This document shows, piece after piece, positions 19,849-32,477 of a stretch of 64,000 nt of DNA. Below the pieces are notes generated by a model. The model was given only the letters and a program-made list of their open reading frames with translations, did no database searches and had not been told where the DNA came from. The stretch lies in assembly GCA_907163375.1 (NCBI GenBank), contig CAJQUW010003017.1, positions 186,001 through 250,000 on the forward strand. The letters run 5' to 3'. Position numbers and translations under genes: made by a program. This DNA is from Prostheceraeus crozeri (Eukaryota > Platyhelminthes > Polycladida > Euryleptidae). Each line of letters opens with the position of its first letter. Position 1 is the first letter of the stretch.

Positions 19849-20479
19849 GACTGCTCTATAGCATGCACATTGTATCTCCTATGTTCAAGAAAGAAAACGT
19901 GTTCAAAAGAATTATTAATTTTTGAAAGGCAACAACATCATGTACTGTACATTGGAACATATAACGTTAGTGAAATGGCACAATCTGCTGACATAATACC
20001 ATAGCAATCGAACAATGTGCAGCCAGTTCAACATCAGACACTCCAAATTGTGCGAAGTTTCAGTGACTGCTATCAACCGAATCACACAGCAAACAGACAC
20101 AGACGATGTTAAGTTCTGCAGAGAAGTTTGTGAACGTTTCTTCGTGCGCCTGCTAACTTTTTTTAAAATGATCAAGATTATCGAAAAAAGTTTTGCGCAA
20201 TGATCTGAATTCTTCGAATCTGAAGGAACCGTGGCGATCGGAGCATTTTGAAGGAATTCAGAGCAATCCGCAAGCGACGCACGACTATTTTTCCTATCTC
20301 TGTAAGGTATCTAAAATTTCTTTTTGCCTACTTAGTAAGTTCCTGCATGTGCCATTGTTTTGAATCAGTTTGCATTTCTAGCAAAGTGATACGCTTAAAC
20401 AATCTAATTCTGTGGGGGTGACATTATTTGCTACATCAAAAGCCTTTACACTGTCACTCATATTGATTCTGTTCTGTAT
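19849..20479. other. Host flank, no gene recognised
   Basis: AT-rich non-coding sequence between the presumed end of element A and a LINE relic. No clear coding frame. Confidence 0.4.
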
Positions 20480-22230
20480 CCTACAGTGCCTCTATCTGAA
20501 TTTCTGTGTGTATTTATTAAAGAAATGAATCTGACGCTGCTGGTGATTTATCATCTTTGTTGGAGTGATCGAGTTGCCAATGATGAGGGTATGAGTTGTA
20601 TGTTGACTGTAGTGGATTTTTCATTGATGTGTTTTGGATCGGATATTCGCATTGCCATTGCCGGGGATTTTATTGACTGGAGAAATCACTACTTCTCAAT
20701 TTATGACACGCTATCTGTTTGCTCAGTAGTTTATTTTGTCACTCGTGGTCAACATATTCTGGGTCAGATTTTTGTAAACTTTGCATAAAAATCAAAAAGC
20801 AACTTTGCTTCCTGTAGTGGGATCCTCAGTTCATAGTGTTGTTTTGTGTCAATCATGCCCATATCAAGCGGTGAAAGTGGTTAAGAGGCGTGTCCAGAAA
20901 TTCTCTCGTGCTAATCTTACACATTTTCCAGAGATAGTCATCTCTATTGATTGGCTAGTTTTAACGCGTCCATTTTCTTCGATTAGTTGTGCTGCCTCCT
21001 TTTTTCAAGACTCTATGTTTTCCTTATTGAACCATTGCTTTCCTGAGAGAGACATAAGGATCAAGTCAAACCGCCTTGGATGAAAATTTCTCTGAAAATT
21101 ATGCTGGATGATCGTGACAGGGCTTTCCATAATGTACAGGATTTATATGAGAAAGCAGTAGTAAATCACATTGCATATGTTTAGCCAACATATCTGAATG
21201 AAGCAATGAGCCGACGCGTTTGTGGTCTTAATTAAAGCAACTTTCCAACGTTACCAAGCTGTCTTCTAATGCAAACTTATCTGTGGATAACTTTTCTTCT
21301 TACTTTGCTTCCAACTTTCATTTGGAGAAGGGTTGAACATTTTCTACTTGATGCTGACTCGGTTTTAATGATCTCAAGTGAGGAAGTTTTATGTCAGATG
21401 TTTAAAGTGTCGAAACCCTGTGCGGTTTCAGATCGTATTTCTGTTTGGATGTATCGTGATTTTGATGACTTCTTGGCAACAGCACTCTCTTTCCTTTTTT
21501 TCTTTACGGGTATTGTACTTACTTGCTTTAAGGTTGCTCATGTATGTCCGGTTCCTAAAAGAGGTCGGAATTCTTCTGTTGAGGATTACCGTCCCATTTC
21601 CAAGTTACCATTCTTTTCTAATTTGTTTGAAAGTATTGTGGCGAATAAGGTCATTCTCCTATCAGTGAAAAACTCTATTTCTAACTCGCATATTCCACGC
21701 TCGGGTTCGGGTGTGACATGTGCCCTTGTCAAAGCTCAAAGCGAAATTGTAAAATTCTTGGATATGCTTGGAATCGTTAGAGGCTTGTCTGTTGATTTAC
21801 CTTTGATAAATTGCGACACGATATGATTTTCCACTGATGTAGAAAATATAATTTGTTTGTCTTCCTCATTAAATGGATTGCTAGATTTTTTGAGTGATCG
21901 CTTTCAATATGTCTGTATTGATATTGTGTCATCTCACGGAGTACGAAAGTCAAGTGGCGTCCCCCAAGGAAGTGTTATTGGTCCCATCCTCTTCGCTATT
22001 TCTGTCGACTGTTAATCCCAGGTGCATGCCAACTCTTGTATGTTCAAATACGCAGATGACATCCTTCTTGTCCATGCTGTCCGTAAGCGGTGAGCCTTTC
22101 ATGATAGTCTGCAGGGTGAATGGGATAGCACAGACCGAATCTATTAGGAAAAGTGTTGGCCAGCTTGAGAAAATTGGATCGACGATGCAATTCGATGCAA
22201 TTTATCTCTTTTCATAGTCTCAAAAGACGA
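20480..22230 (+). mobile_element. Degenerate non-LTR retrotransposon (CR1/L2/Jockey-like)
   Basis: An endonuclease trace (IRIAIAGDF near 20,650) is followed by reverse-transcriptase blocks in shifting frames: VCPVPKRGRNSSVEDYRPIS (about 21,546), SGVPQGSVIGPILF (about 21,953) and FKYADDILLVH (about 22,042, YADD catalytic motif). Stops and frameshifts separate the blocks, so it is inactive. It carries no intact ORF. Confidence 0.75.
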
Positions 22231-23570
22231 AGATTTGTCGTGCGCATAGATTTCATCTTGTCACATCAAATTTTGAATTAGGTTGTTTAGATATCAATGC
22301 AACGGGCGATGCAATGATATCTATTGAGCGACCGACAGGTCGAAATCAACAAAACGAAACCATGCACTTCAGATCATGCTTGAAGCTAAACTCACGTATT
22401 TTGAAAATGCTTGTGGCATAGAAATTTGCATTCAACTTTGGCAAGCCATAAGGAAAAAATGGTAAATGAAAATGACAAAATGATAATAATAAAATGATAA
22501 ATGATATAGGATGCTTTTCTTAAAAAACGATGAACAATCTGTGTTTGATCGTGCTCTTTGTTAGATGTTTGTTTTATTCGCGAAGACAAATTTCTTTGAA
22601 GTAAAAAAGAATTTCTTTGAGACTAAGTGGTATACGGCAAGCGTGTAAGACCTCAAGCGCAAGAACCTGTAAGACCTCCTAAGACATTACAAGGATGGGA
22701 AACACTGCTTTAAGATGTTTGTTCTATAGTAAATCTCTTTTACGGTCCACTTGCATGACTTCTAAGCTGCTGCCTCCAGAAACAGAGAACGAAACGCTAC
22801 TACAACTCGTTTATAAGATTTTGTAAATAGTCTTTTGTTTTTGCTCTCTGTTTTACTGTCCAACGGTGTCTCTTATAGCTTTGAGGTAATCATGTTTTAT
22901 ATATGTATTTTTACTCTATTGTCGTCGATTTGTGCATGTATGTGTTCACCTATTCTTGAAAGTGAAGCAATAAAGCCATTATAAATCATTATAGCACTGC
23001 ATTTACATAAGAAGTTATCTCAAGATAAAGACAGAGAAGCTCTGAACTAGACCCGCTGTCAGAGTTCAGACTGGTGCCATCATAGCTATCTTATGTCCTC
23101 TCTAGGCTTAAACAGCCTTGATATCCGACCTCTATGGGTATTTCATGACATTGCATATTCATAGTCTTTAGATGTTTTGACAGTTTCATCTCACAATGTG
23201 TGATTGGGATGGAGAAGATCTATAGCATTGTCATTTCTGTGATAACAATGTTGATTCAAAATCTATTTTATTCCTAGCGAACAAGAAATCTTAATAAATG
23301 AAGGTTGCAGTATTATATTCATGCCTTCACATCAAATTATTCTATTAAGGTTGCCGGGCATAAATCGGAAAATTTCCAATTTATGCCCGCCTATTTCAAT
23401 GTATTTTCATTGGAGCTACAGCTTCCCATTTATGCCCTCCACTATCATCTGTCTATTTTCAACATGAACATCATGAATGATTTAAAAGTAGGCGAATTGC
23501 GAATGCCAAATTTATATTAGTTTCACAATAAATCATTTCCAATTAATTTCAGACTTCTTCACGAAGCTAT
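22231..23570. other. Host intergenic, nothing recognised
   Basis: AT-rich sequence with only short random frames. No gene, RNA or repeat is supported. Confidence 0.4.
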
Positions 23571-23793
23571 CTTTAGTGAACTAAGTATTTGTAATAAATA
23601 TTTTAATTTTATTTTTTTTAATCTTGTCATTAACATATTTTTCATCTTCAGTGAACTAAGTATTTGTAATAAATATTTTAATTTTATTTTTTTAATCTTG
23701 TCATTAACATATTTTTCATCTTCAGTGAACTAAGTATTTGTAATAAATATTTTTATATTATTTTTTTTTATCTTGTCATGAACATATTTTTCA
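23571..23793. repeat. Tandem repeat, 3 x about 75 bp
   Basis: Units start at about 23,571, 23,646 and 23,720 with CTTCAGTGAACTAAG and carry GTAATAAATATTTTA and AATCTTGTCATTAACATA. The copies are nearly identical and AT-rich. Confidence 0.9.
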
Positions 23794-26758
23794 TAAAATT
23801 CAAAAAGCTTGCTAAAAAAATTACTAGAGGAAAGACAGTAGAAGCCAGAAGAATAGAAATTGGTTTCGGTGTTCCATTTTACACTTGTAGTTGAAATTAT
23901 TTTTGGCTGCTAATTTTGGACGACCATTGTTTCACGAAGATGTGGAGATTGGCTTCATCACCCAATGACAACAACATTTTATAGTAATTATTTATAATAT
24001 TTACATGATCATGCCCAACGGTGTTCTGGCGAAAAGCTCCGGCTGACATAAAGCAAAAATTGATTTTTTCTCTTGCTTCATCAACAATTTGGAAACCTCC
24101 AAACAAAAAGAAAATGAACAATAATCCCAAACTTATTTGTCACATGTTATTTATCATTAAATAGCAAGCATTTATCTTTTTATGCCATCATGTGCCTTCA
24201 GGTACTTCTAAGAAAAGAGATACTTGTTGCTTTTCTTGGAATATGTAAGGCTAGCTAAGTTCCGCGGGTATTGAGAAATCATTGATTGGCTGGTTTCAAT
24301 TTCAATGTTATCATTTTAACTTCTGAATCCGTCTTTTTCATGGCAGCCATTAACTTGGATATCAAATGCCTACATGCACAAATACATAGACTATCCTGTT
24401 GCATGCTTTCACTTCGCTTCAAACTTTCTTTTAATCCGAATCACCCCATTTAAGCATGAAGCTCTGGGATCCTTATCATTCAAAGTTAAAGGCAGGCAAC
24501 CGGATTGATGGCATTAGCTATATAAAGTTGATTAATCCTAAGTTTAACATTTTTGACTTAAAAAAGTCAAATATCAGAGCAAACTGTTCAATTTCAAAAA
24601 CACTTTCATGTACTGTACATATTAAAAGTTGTATATGTACAAAATTACACATGTATAAGTAACCCAGCAAAACAAGCATACAAGTTGTACTTAAGAAATG
24701 AGATGCCGTTCTCCAATTTTCGTCACCGTCGTGAGCGGACAATCACTGCAATTAGACTTCAGTACTTACGCAGTGCAATTAAATCAGATTCCATAGTGCC
24801 ATCATGTAATAGGACCCCGACTGTGGCAAAAATGATAAGGCCTCGAAGACTCTGATTCCTACTCCGAAACCGTGCTCACAAAGATATTCAGTGCATTGGG
24901 ATAAGTTTCTTATCAGTGCATGCTTAACTTTAAATTCATTTTCTTCAATATCTGACGTGTATCTTGCTTCTTCAAGTTACTTTTGGATGTGATCAACGTG
25001 TATTTATTGCTACCTTTTTTTAGTAGTAACCAAGACCATATCAATACATGTCATGAAAGAAATTTAGATTTTAATGTCACTATAATTTTTCATAACAAAT
25101 TTATTTGTCACACTAGGTCTGTTGGAGAATTAGATTAATAATTCCCTTGTAGCATTTTCTTCTGCAAAAATGATGTACATTCTAATTAACCCTAGGCAAA
25201 CAGCATAATTTTTATGTAGCAACATGATTTTAGAGTATTTTCATGGAAAACTTGATTTAGAATCCCACAATGTAAACCGTGTGATTCTTTATACTCTGGT
25301 TTGCTTTTTAATTAATCATAATTGTTTTTCACTTGATACTTTCATCATAATCAAACAAATTCTCATATACAAATGTAAAGCTTGTAAAATCAGTGACTGG
25401 AAGCACTCCTGGCAATGGCAATTATAGCAGTTTTGTCGAAAAGAGTGACAACCGGATTATACGTAAGTTTACCTTCCTGAAACTTGTTACTTGAATACCA
25501 AGTTGGCGTATGTGTGCTATATTACGTGAAATACTAAGCATACAAACATTTCCTTCAAGCTCCTGGTATTATTTGTTTTGTTTAATAGAACGAACCACGA
25601 AAAAGTTGAATTTGAAGTGATTTTATAGGATTTAGCCTGTTCTGTTGTAAAATTCTATCAAGTTGAATATGATTTTGAATTCTTCAATATTTTAAAAACA
25701 ATTTTTTCATTTTCACGGAAAGTTTGTACTTTGTTCGAATGCTATTCTGTGAAACATGTCTGGGCATGGTAGACTGAATGTGAGACATAACATCACATCA
25801 AAAGTCTTGAGGAGAATTGAAATTGTCAGCTTGTCAAAACTTGTTCAAATGAAAGTCTGATGAACAAAAGAATGTTTGACTGCGCGCGGTTGGACATATT
25901 TTTCAATTTTGATGGCGATCTGGCGATGTCTCCTTCATGTCAGCTACAAATCCAAATTCAAAGACGATGTTGGCCTACATGCATAGATTTATTTATTTCG
26001 ATAAGATTGGAAATTAGATAGTGCAAATTTTAGCTAGAATCAGTATAAATTACAAGTCAAATTATAATGCAATAACAATATCAAAATATCAAATCGTATA
26101 TTTCTCTATAGAGAGAACACGAGGATGAGATGATACATGACAATGACTTTTACAAATACAGAACGATGGCATCCTGCATTTATTACACAATGCGATGAAA
26201 TATGTACAAATGGAATACAAAATGTCTGAAATGTAAAGAAATGATTATTGAGGGATTTCAATTTTAACACAAAATGGCATTTGGATGAATTTAATAAAAA
26301 AAAGACATAAAATGTATGGGCCCTAAATGTAATTGGAGATCCTGAAGATTTATTAATGTATACGGCCTGATATCACATTAATAATATCAACCTTCAGAAG
26401 TTATTATTATCAACATCCCTCAGAAATTCGAATCTGTTATGAGCACGCATACAATCATTGACAACGAACAAATCATCAGTTTTTTGAAAAGACATACCCT
26501 GCTTTTTTTATTGTGCAGATTGTATATGTATTAAAAAACACTCTTTTTAGACGCTGATTATAACTGGTATCATATGAGTATGAATACTTGATTCATGATT
26601 TCAACCCATTAAATGAAAAAACTTAACAGTTACAACTGATACACGTGTTATCTCAATCAACATTTTGATGGATTCACTTGATTTAGATTATATCTCCTGG
26701 ACTCGAACAAACAGTCTACAAGAATGAAATATGTAAAGTTTATGATTGTGATGATATT
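23794..26758. other. Host intergenic, nothing recognised
   Basis: AT-rich sequence without a frame that shows family resemblance. An intron or intergenic position cannot be distinguished. Confidence 0.4.
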
Positions 26759-27895
26759 CAGTCCGTTTCATAAAAAGTGGATCATCCTAAGATTTGACTA
26801 AATAAAACATAAGTATGATACAGAAAGCATTTTTCATGTTATTTCATGTCCCTAATATATTTAAATGTCCTTATATAATCTGATAAGCTATGATACAGTA
26901 ACGGTTCTTAAGAAGCTAATATTTTGTGGCTCTACCCTTATTGTCAATTACATTACCAATTCGTCTAGACATTGATTCGATGATATCGTTGATTTTTGAC
27001 TGATCTAACTTTCTCCACTCTCTTTTTAACAGTGACGTAAGTTGTGATACGCCATCTGTAGGTAGCAGTGAACGACGAACGTTACGTTTTAGAATACTCC
27101 ATACATTTTCTATGGGATTCAGATCAGGAGAACGAGCTGGCCAAGATAATGTCCTAAGCCCTAATTGAGACTTGCATAAGTTGACTCTACTACTCCTGTG
27201 ACACGTAGCATTATCATCCATAAATAACCAAGTCGATGGATCACCAAGTTGATCTGTCATTTGGCCAATGTTCATTCGTAAAACATTCACATAGCGTTCA
27301 GAATTCATGGTTCCTTGCTGTATGTGAAGTAGTTCTAGCAAGGCTGACACTTTGCCTTTTGTGAATGCGATCTCGTTATTGTTCATTTGTGCTTTGTAGG
27401 CCTATTGTTTTCAACCGGTAAGAGATAGATTTCTAGCTGAAAGCAATCAGGAGTGCTGCCAACACCACCGCAACGAAGTCAGGAAGCTATGGAACATGAA
27501 GTCCAGTTAATCACATGTAGCAGTTACATTATTGTTGATGAATAATGGTGCTATAGTGGCTCTGATTGACCGAATTTCTTTATTTTTGTTTTGCTTGATA
27601 GCTTTTGGCTTGTAGAACAACATATTACATAAGAAAGGAAACAAATGTAATTTTATAAGAGTGAGGTATGATTTTGTGTAACATTGCTAAATGAAGATCA
27701 AATTATCTACTACTTTTTTATCTATAACAGGAAAACAACTCAATATTCATGCTTGAAATTTCCAACAATGATATTAGTAAGCACAACTGACATATCTTCC
27801 AAATTTCAGAGAAATTCGTTCAAGTTTGGCGGAGTTAGACAAAGTTGAAGTTAAGGCGATGTTTAAGGGTGATCCATTTTTTATGAAACAATCTG
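26759..27895 (-). mobile_element. Tc1/mariner-like element, degenerate
   Basis: Imperfect terminal inverted repeats (left CAGTCCGTTTCATAAAAAG; right, reversed, CAGATTGTTTCATAAAAAA) bound 1.1 kb. A TA flanks the right end; the left flank has lost it. The interior holds the C-terminal half of a Tc1-type transposase. The N-terminal DNA-binding half is not readable. Confidence 0.7.
26916..27386 (-). pseudogene. Tc1-like transposase, C-terminal half
   Basis: The 156-aa frame contains WLFMDDNATCHRS (second catalytic Asp) and LSWPARSPDLNPIENVWSIL (catalytic Glu), the DDE pair of Tc1 transposases. A start or the first Asp region is not in frame, so this is a remnant. Confidence 0.85.
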
Positions 27896-28477
27896 TAGTT
27901 ATAATTTAAGTTTTCTTCATTTAATTGAGTGAAAGTTTGAATTTGATTGATATTTGGATATCTATATCCATTGCAAACCTGATTCATTGACTACTTATTT
28001 GACATAATTGCAAAATTACCATCAAGAAAAAGCTGGTTGGAAGTTTACTCTCAAGTTCAAATGCCACTAATTCATGATATTTCAAATATCGCCTGATTGG
28101 TCTCAACCTTGAAAGACTGTTGACTAGCATTGCTTGACTGAAATGCTATTTTCCCCGACACATCTTGCGAAATACTTCAATTCGTGAAGATGATAATTAA
28201 CGAATTTTATCTGCTTTGTTTCCATGTAACCATTCTGTGTAGGAGCCTGCTTTTGCATCTCATAATTTTGTACTTATCACCAAACTTGTGTCAATTACTC
28301 ATGAAATGTAATTGATTACAGTTGCTAGTAGCATCTCTATCAATGTAATTGATTGTAATTACAAAAAATTCTGTTTTTCTTCATTTACGTTTCAATTTCT
28401 TTAGATCACTGTCGTTTCCTAATTTAAATTTTGACAAGAAGTTTCGTCTTAAATTTCATAAAAATTTACTGGCAGTT
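27896..28477. other. Host intergenic, nothing recognised
   Basis: AT-rich sequence with no supported feature. Confidence 0.4.
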
Positions 28478-28485
28478 GTACCCAG

Positions 28486-29192
28486 CAGGGATGCGGAGTC
28501 GGAGTCCCGGTGTCCCGGAGTCCTATCATTTTTTCTGGAGTCGGAGTCGGAGTCCTATCAAATGATACAACTACGAACTTCGGCTTATAACTAGACCCGA
28601 AATATAATACAAACAAATTATTTGTCCTCATGCATAGCTGTCACTGTTTTGATGTCAATTTTCTTCGTCAAACAAAAGTACAGAGACAGCAGTGCATACA
28701 AAGCTTGTAATAGTTGAGGGAATGAACCGTGATGGTGAAAAAGAATTGTCGCTTCACTCGTTGATTTAGTAGAAAAGACAAGCCTTCCTAGCCTCGATCA
28801 CACATACGCACCAAAGGTCACATCAGAGACAAAAGTAAAATTTTAGTTTGTTTGAGAACATTACCTCCTACTATAACGTCAATTGAATGTGATGGCTCCT
28901 CCATAGCGCTTATTAAAATCGAAAGTGTACTCATATTTTTTGAAGTAGAACGGGGGATTTTCCTGCCTGGTAGAGACTGGAGAAAAACAGTGTGAAGCAC
29001 TTACGAACAAATGATGTGCAAAGTTGGTAAACTTTCATAGAAAATGATTGATTTGATGCAGCAATGATCACTAAAATCAGGCTCAGGTAGGCCTCTAATG
29101 ATCTATTATGTAGGTTACCAGAGCTAAGACTGATATACTTGCCACTCGGAGTCGGAGTCATCCTATCAAAATGATAGGACTCCGCATCCCTG
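28486..29192. mobile_element. hAT-like MITE with 8-bp target duplication
   Basis: The 707-bp unit begins CAGGGATGCGGAGTC and ends with its reverse complement GACTCCGCATCCCTG. It is flanked on both sides by GTACCCAG (28478-28485 and 29193-29200). An 8-bp duplication with CAGGG-type ends is characteristic of hAT elements. Subterminal GGAGTC repeats are present. No transposase frame is inside, so it is non-autonomous. Confidence 0.85.
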
Positions 29193-29200
29193 GTACCCAG

Positions 29201-29917
29201 TAATACTTACATATATTACACAAAATATTTACATACAAGTATTAGCAATTATCGCAACGCATTATCGACGAGGAGAATAAAGCAATTTATACTGCATGTT
29301 GAATGAATATTTAACAGTGCTAACTGCAGAGTAATTGAAATTACTTCTCAATTACATGTCTAAAGATTTAATGGATAACAATTACAAACCACTCATCAGA
29401 AAATGTAATTTTTTATATTTACTAATTACAGCAATTGTAATTTCAGCTGCGCAGTTGCAACACAAGTCTGTTTCTTATCAAGCAATAACTCTGCTATCAT
29501 AAGCAATATGAAGGCATGTGAAAAAAAACTGCACAAGTGATAGTTAACAATTTTCATTGGAGACTTCAGATTACACATCATTTAGGCCCAAGATTTGTTA
29601 TTGTTCTTCCAACTAGTTGGGTTGACCTCAGGCAGTGGTTTCAACTTTTGCAAAGCGCAAGCCACCCAATTAGCATGCTTCATCTCCAGAAATTGAGCAT
29701 GACATCATTGATTCAACTACATAAGTATTGTAAGTAATGCTTGCGATATGTGTAATTATCGCGGTGAGTGTTTTTATTCTAGCGATTGAGCAGATTCATG
29801 AATAAAGTCGCGAAAATTCCCGGTTGCCATTATATTGTTAGATGTTTCGAGATCTACTCAATATATATTTATTATCATCAAGTAAAATTGATTGATAATA
29901 AATGACAAATTGACAAT
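29201..29917. other. Host intergenic, nothing recognised
   Basis: AT-rich sequence between the MITE and element B. No supported gene. Confidence 0.4.
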
Positions 29918-29923
29918 TATGAC
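29918..29923. repeat. 6-bp target-site duplication of element B, left
   Basis: TATGAC directly abuts the left terminal AG. The same hexamer follows the right terminal CT at 47836-47841. A 6-bp duplication is the Polinton signature. Confidence 0.9.
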
Positions 29924-30580
29924 AGTAATGGGCAAAAGACCGTTCCAGGACACCATAAAATTCAAAAAAATAGTATCTTTAAAAACGACATAAATTCATG
30001 AATTTAGTCCTTTTTTCAGGTTTTTAAGACCTAAATACATGAATTTAGTCCATTCAAAAAGTACCATTTTTCAAAAAATGACATTTTTAAAAACGACATA
30101 AATTCATGAATTTGAACCCTTTTTCAGGTTATGAAGACCTAAATTCATAAATTTGGGCGTTTTTAAAAATACCCAATTTTCAAATTTTTCAAAATCTCAA
30201 ATTTGAGAATTACAATTTTCACCCCCAAAATCATGACCGTTCAAGGACACCGAAAATCATAAAAGTTAAGAATCACAAATTTGAGATTAAGATCATTTTT
30301 TTACTTTGAAAATCATGACCGTTCAAGGACACCGAAAAAATCATAAAAGTTAAGAATCTCAAAATTTGAGAATTACAATTTTCATTGCTTAAATCATGAC
30401 CGTTCAAGGACACCAAAAATCATAAAAGTTGAGAATTTCAAATTCATGAATTTTATCCATCTTTCAGGTTTTTAAAATATATCATGTGACTAATAATATT
30501 TCTTTAAAAGTGGAAGAAACAAAAGTGGAAGAAGCCGCAAGAATATATCCTTCAATATCATATGAACGTAGTTCTACTAC
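29924..30580 (+). repeat. Left terminal inverted repeat of element B
   Basis: About 650 bp, reverse-complementary to the right end. It carries the motif GACCGTTC[AC]AGGACACC at 29938, 30235, 30317 and 30398; the last three are spaced about 82 bp in tandem modules. The final part ends with AACGTAGTTCTACT, just before the protease gene. Confidence 0.9.
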
Positions 30581-30631
30581 CCCCTCCCTTCTAACTTCTA
30601 GGGGTCCCTTAAGAAATTTTTTTATTATAAA

Positions 30632-31090
30632 ATGAACAACATAAATGAGTTTTTAAAGTTATATGGAACGCAAACTACGACAAATTTCGACCTAAAGAAA
30701 ATCGCAAATGAATTAGGAATAAAGAATTTTCATGTTCTAATGAGAGACGAATTACAATTCCTAAAAAATAAGCCAACAGGAACCTTTAGTTCCCGGAACA
30801 AAGTTCCATCAATAACTGTAAATTTCGTAACCAATCTTCACACTTCAGACCAAAAAGGCGTACATTGGTCAGCAGGCGCTAAAAATCATCAGCAGAACTA
30901 TTATTTTGATTCATACGGTTTGCCCCCTACAAATGAAGTAACAGAATTACTTGGAACGGGAACATACAATACGTTTCAAATTCAAACACCAGGCACTACC
31001 TATTGTGGACAATTATGTTTATACGTTTTGTACAAATTACAAAGAGGAGTACCATTTCTAGATATTATGTTTGAATTGAACGAACCGTAG
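30632..31090 (+). CDS. Adenain-like maturation protease
   Basis: The 152-aa product has His78-Trp79 (KGVHWSAGA), Asp93 (YYFDSYGLPP) and Cys125 (TTYCGQLCLYVLYKL), the triad order of adenovirus-type and Ulp1-like cysteine proteases. The length is typical for Polinton PRO. It is the first gene inside the left repeat and faces the minus-strand virion genes. A truncated relative of its N terminus (EFLEIYDKQTTTYFDL) sits in the right end insertion. The gene is intact. Confidence 0.85.
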   Translation: MNNINEFLKLYGTQTTTNFDLKKIANELGIKNFHVLMRDELQFLKNKPTGTFSSRNKVPSITVNFVTNLHTSDQKGVHWSAGAKNHQQNYYFDSYGLPPTNEVTELLGTGTYNTFQIQTPGTTYCGQLCLYVLYKLQRGVPFLDIMFELNEP

Positions 31091-31112
31091 GTTCTATGGC
31101 TACGCCTAACAA

Positions 31113-31127
31113 GGGAATTTCATTCCC
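31113..31127. repeat. GC-richer triloop hairpin, intergenic
   Basis: GGGAAT-TTC-ATTCCC is a perfect 6-bp stem with 3-base loop between two convergent genes, so it could act as a terminator-like or processing structure. Confidence 0.6.
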
Positions 31128-31161
31128 GAAACGTTAGTTCCAATAATAATAATAATGATAA

Positions 31162-32445
31162 CTAAAAATCAGTTCGTTGTAATTCATTTTGATAAAAACG
31201 GCCTCTGATATCCTCATTATCTAAATCTTTGATTTCGTAAGTAAACGGATAAGTTTGATTTATTTTACAAATTTCAAATATTTCTTTAGTCCAGTATCCG
31301 ACGAAGCCTTTTTCAAATATATTCTTATATTTAAATATTCTAACTCTATCTCCAATTTTAAATTTCGGCTTAAGTTTCTGCAAATTCGGATTACTCTCAT
31401 TCAAATTATTATTCTCGAATATTTTCTTTCGTATCAAATCAGGGTCGTCAGAAGCATTCTTTGGAGTTTCTTCAATACCAGAATGAACTTTATTATTGTA
31501 CTCTTCTACAATTCCTGGTAATATCTTCAACCATTTCTGATTTCTTTGCTCAGTAAATTTCTTGAATAATTTATTTTTTAACGTCCGATTGAATCTTTCT
31601 ATCACTACAGCTTTTCCAGCGTTTTCACTTGAATAAACAGTTTCAAATAGTGGCTGAACGTTTCGGTTATAAAATTCCGACCCTTTATCAACAAACAATT
31701 TCCTTGGCTTTCTATTACTTTCTTTAAAGATTTCTTCAAACGCATATTTAACTGATAGACCACTTTTATTTTTTAAAGGCTTTACCCAAGCGTATCGTGT
31801 ATATAAATCTATAACGGTCAATGCGTATTTGTAGTCCCTTTCATTCGGCATATGAATAAGATCTGCACTCCAAATATCATCTTTATTAAATACTTTTACT
31901 TTCAATAAATATTTAGGCCTTCTGTATTCCCTATGAATTTCAGACGCGTAGGTTCGAGCGCTGCTCTCAGAGTTATTAGTTTCATTTAAACCCTGTCCGA
32001 ATAATATTTTAGCTTGTAAAGCTTTCTTAACAAACATTCTTTCAATTTTTTCTCTAAATGTTGGATTTTGAATACTATCTAATTCTTGAATCATCTTCTT
32101 ATCAGCTGCATGTCGAGAACTTAGATCATGATTTCGATAAGCTAAATCATGCCTGTAAGCTGCGGCATCTACTCTATTTATTGGTTCTTCACCTGGTTTC
32201 GGATTATTATTCTCATCTAGTCTTATATCTAATCGAGTTCCTGGACCGGTATATGAATGACCAGGAAGATGTTTTTCTTTCGAATATTTACTCCAAATAA
32301 ATCCAGGAAAGTTTTCTAATGTTTTTTGTATGTCACCTCCAATATGCTGACAATTTGAGTTTTCATTTTTGTTTAATAGATAATTCAATAAATCTAAATT
32401 AGAAATTTTTAATTTAATTAAATTTTCGGAATTTGTAGAATTCAT
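31162..32445 (-). CDS. Phospholipase A2-like domain fused to retroviral-type integrase
   Basis: ATG 32445 gives 427 aa. Residues about 60-125 match the parvovirus-type PLA2 domain: calcium-loop-like YTGPGT at 65-70 and the catalytic HDLAY at 99-103, followed by HAADKKM. Residues about 185-320 are an integrase core: Asp195 (WSADLIHM), Asp253 (LFVDKGSEF) and Glu283 (VVIERFNRT). An SH3-like KIGDRVRIFKYKN segment follows. There is no chromodomain and no usual HHCC N terminus; the PLA2 domain occupies that place. Integrase would insert the element. Parvoviral PLA2 helps virions escape endosomes. The frame is uninterrupted. Protease cleavage could separate the two parts. Confidence 0.85.
   Translation of the reverse strand: MNSTNSENLIKLKISNLDLLNYLLNKNENSNCQHIGGDIQKTLENFPGFIWSKYSKEKHLPGHSYTGPGTRLDIRLDENNNPKPGEEPINRVDAAAYRHDLAYRNHDLSSRHAADKKMIQELDSIQNPTFREKIERMFVKKALQAKILFGQGLNETNNSESSARTYASEIHREYRRPKYLLKVKVFNKDDIWSADLIHMPNERDYKYALTVIDLYTRYAWVKPLKNKSGLSVKYAFEEIFKESNRKPRKLFVDKGSEFYNRNVQPLFETVYSSENAGKAVVIERFNRTLKNKLFKKFTEQRNQKWLKILPGIVEEYNNKVHSGIEETPKNASDDPDLIRKKIFENNNLNESNPNLQKLKPKFKIGDRVRIFKYKNIFEKGFVGYWTKEIFEICKINQTYPFTYEIKDLDNEDIRGRFYQNELQRTDF
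31956..31966. repeat. GC-rich triloop hairpin inside the PLA2-integrase gene
   Basis: GAGC-GCT-GCTC lies in frame in the linker between the two domains, at the codons for SSAR. Confidence 0.55.
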
Positions 32446-32477
32446 TTTAAAAGATAAAATAAATGTTTTACCTAATC

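Noticed and set aside
18567..20004. Coding frames of 60-240 aa over the minisatellite
   Set aside because: They arise from a tandem repeat, occur on both strands and show no protein-family resemblance.
32058..32300. Plus-strand 80-aa frame opposite the PLA2-integrase gene
   Set aside because: It is a shadow of the longer, family-matching minus-strand frame.
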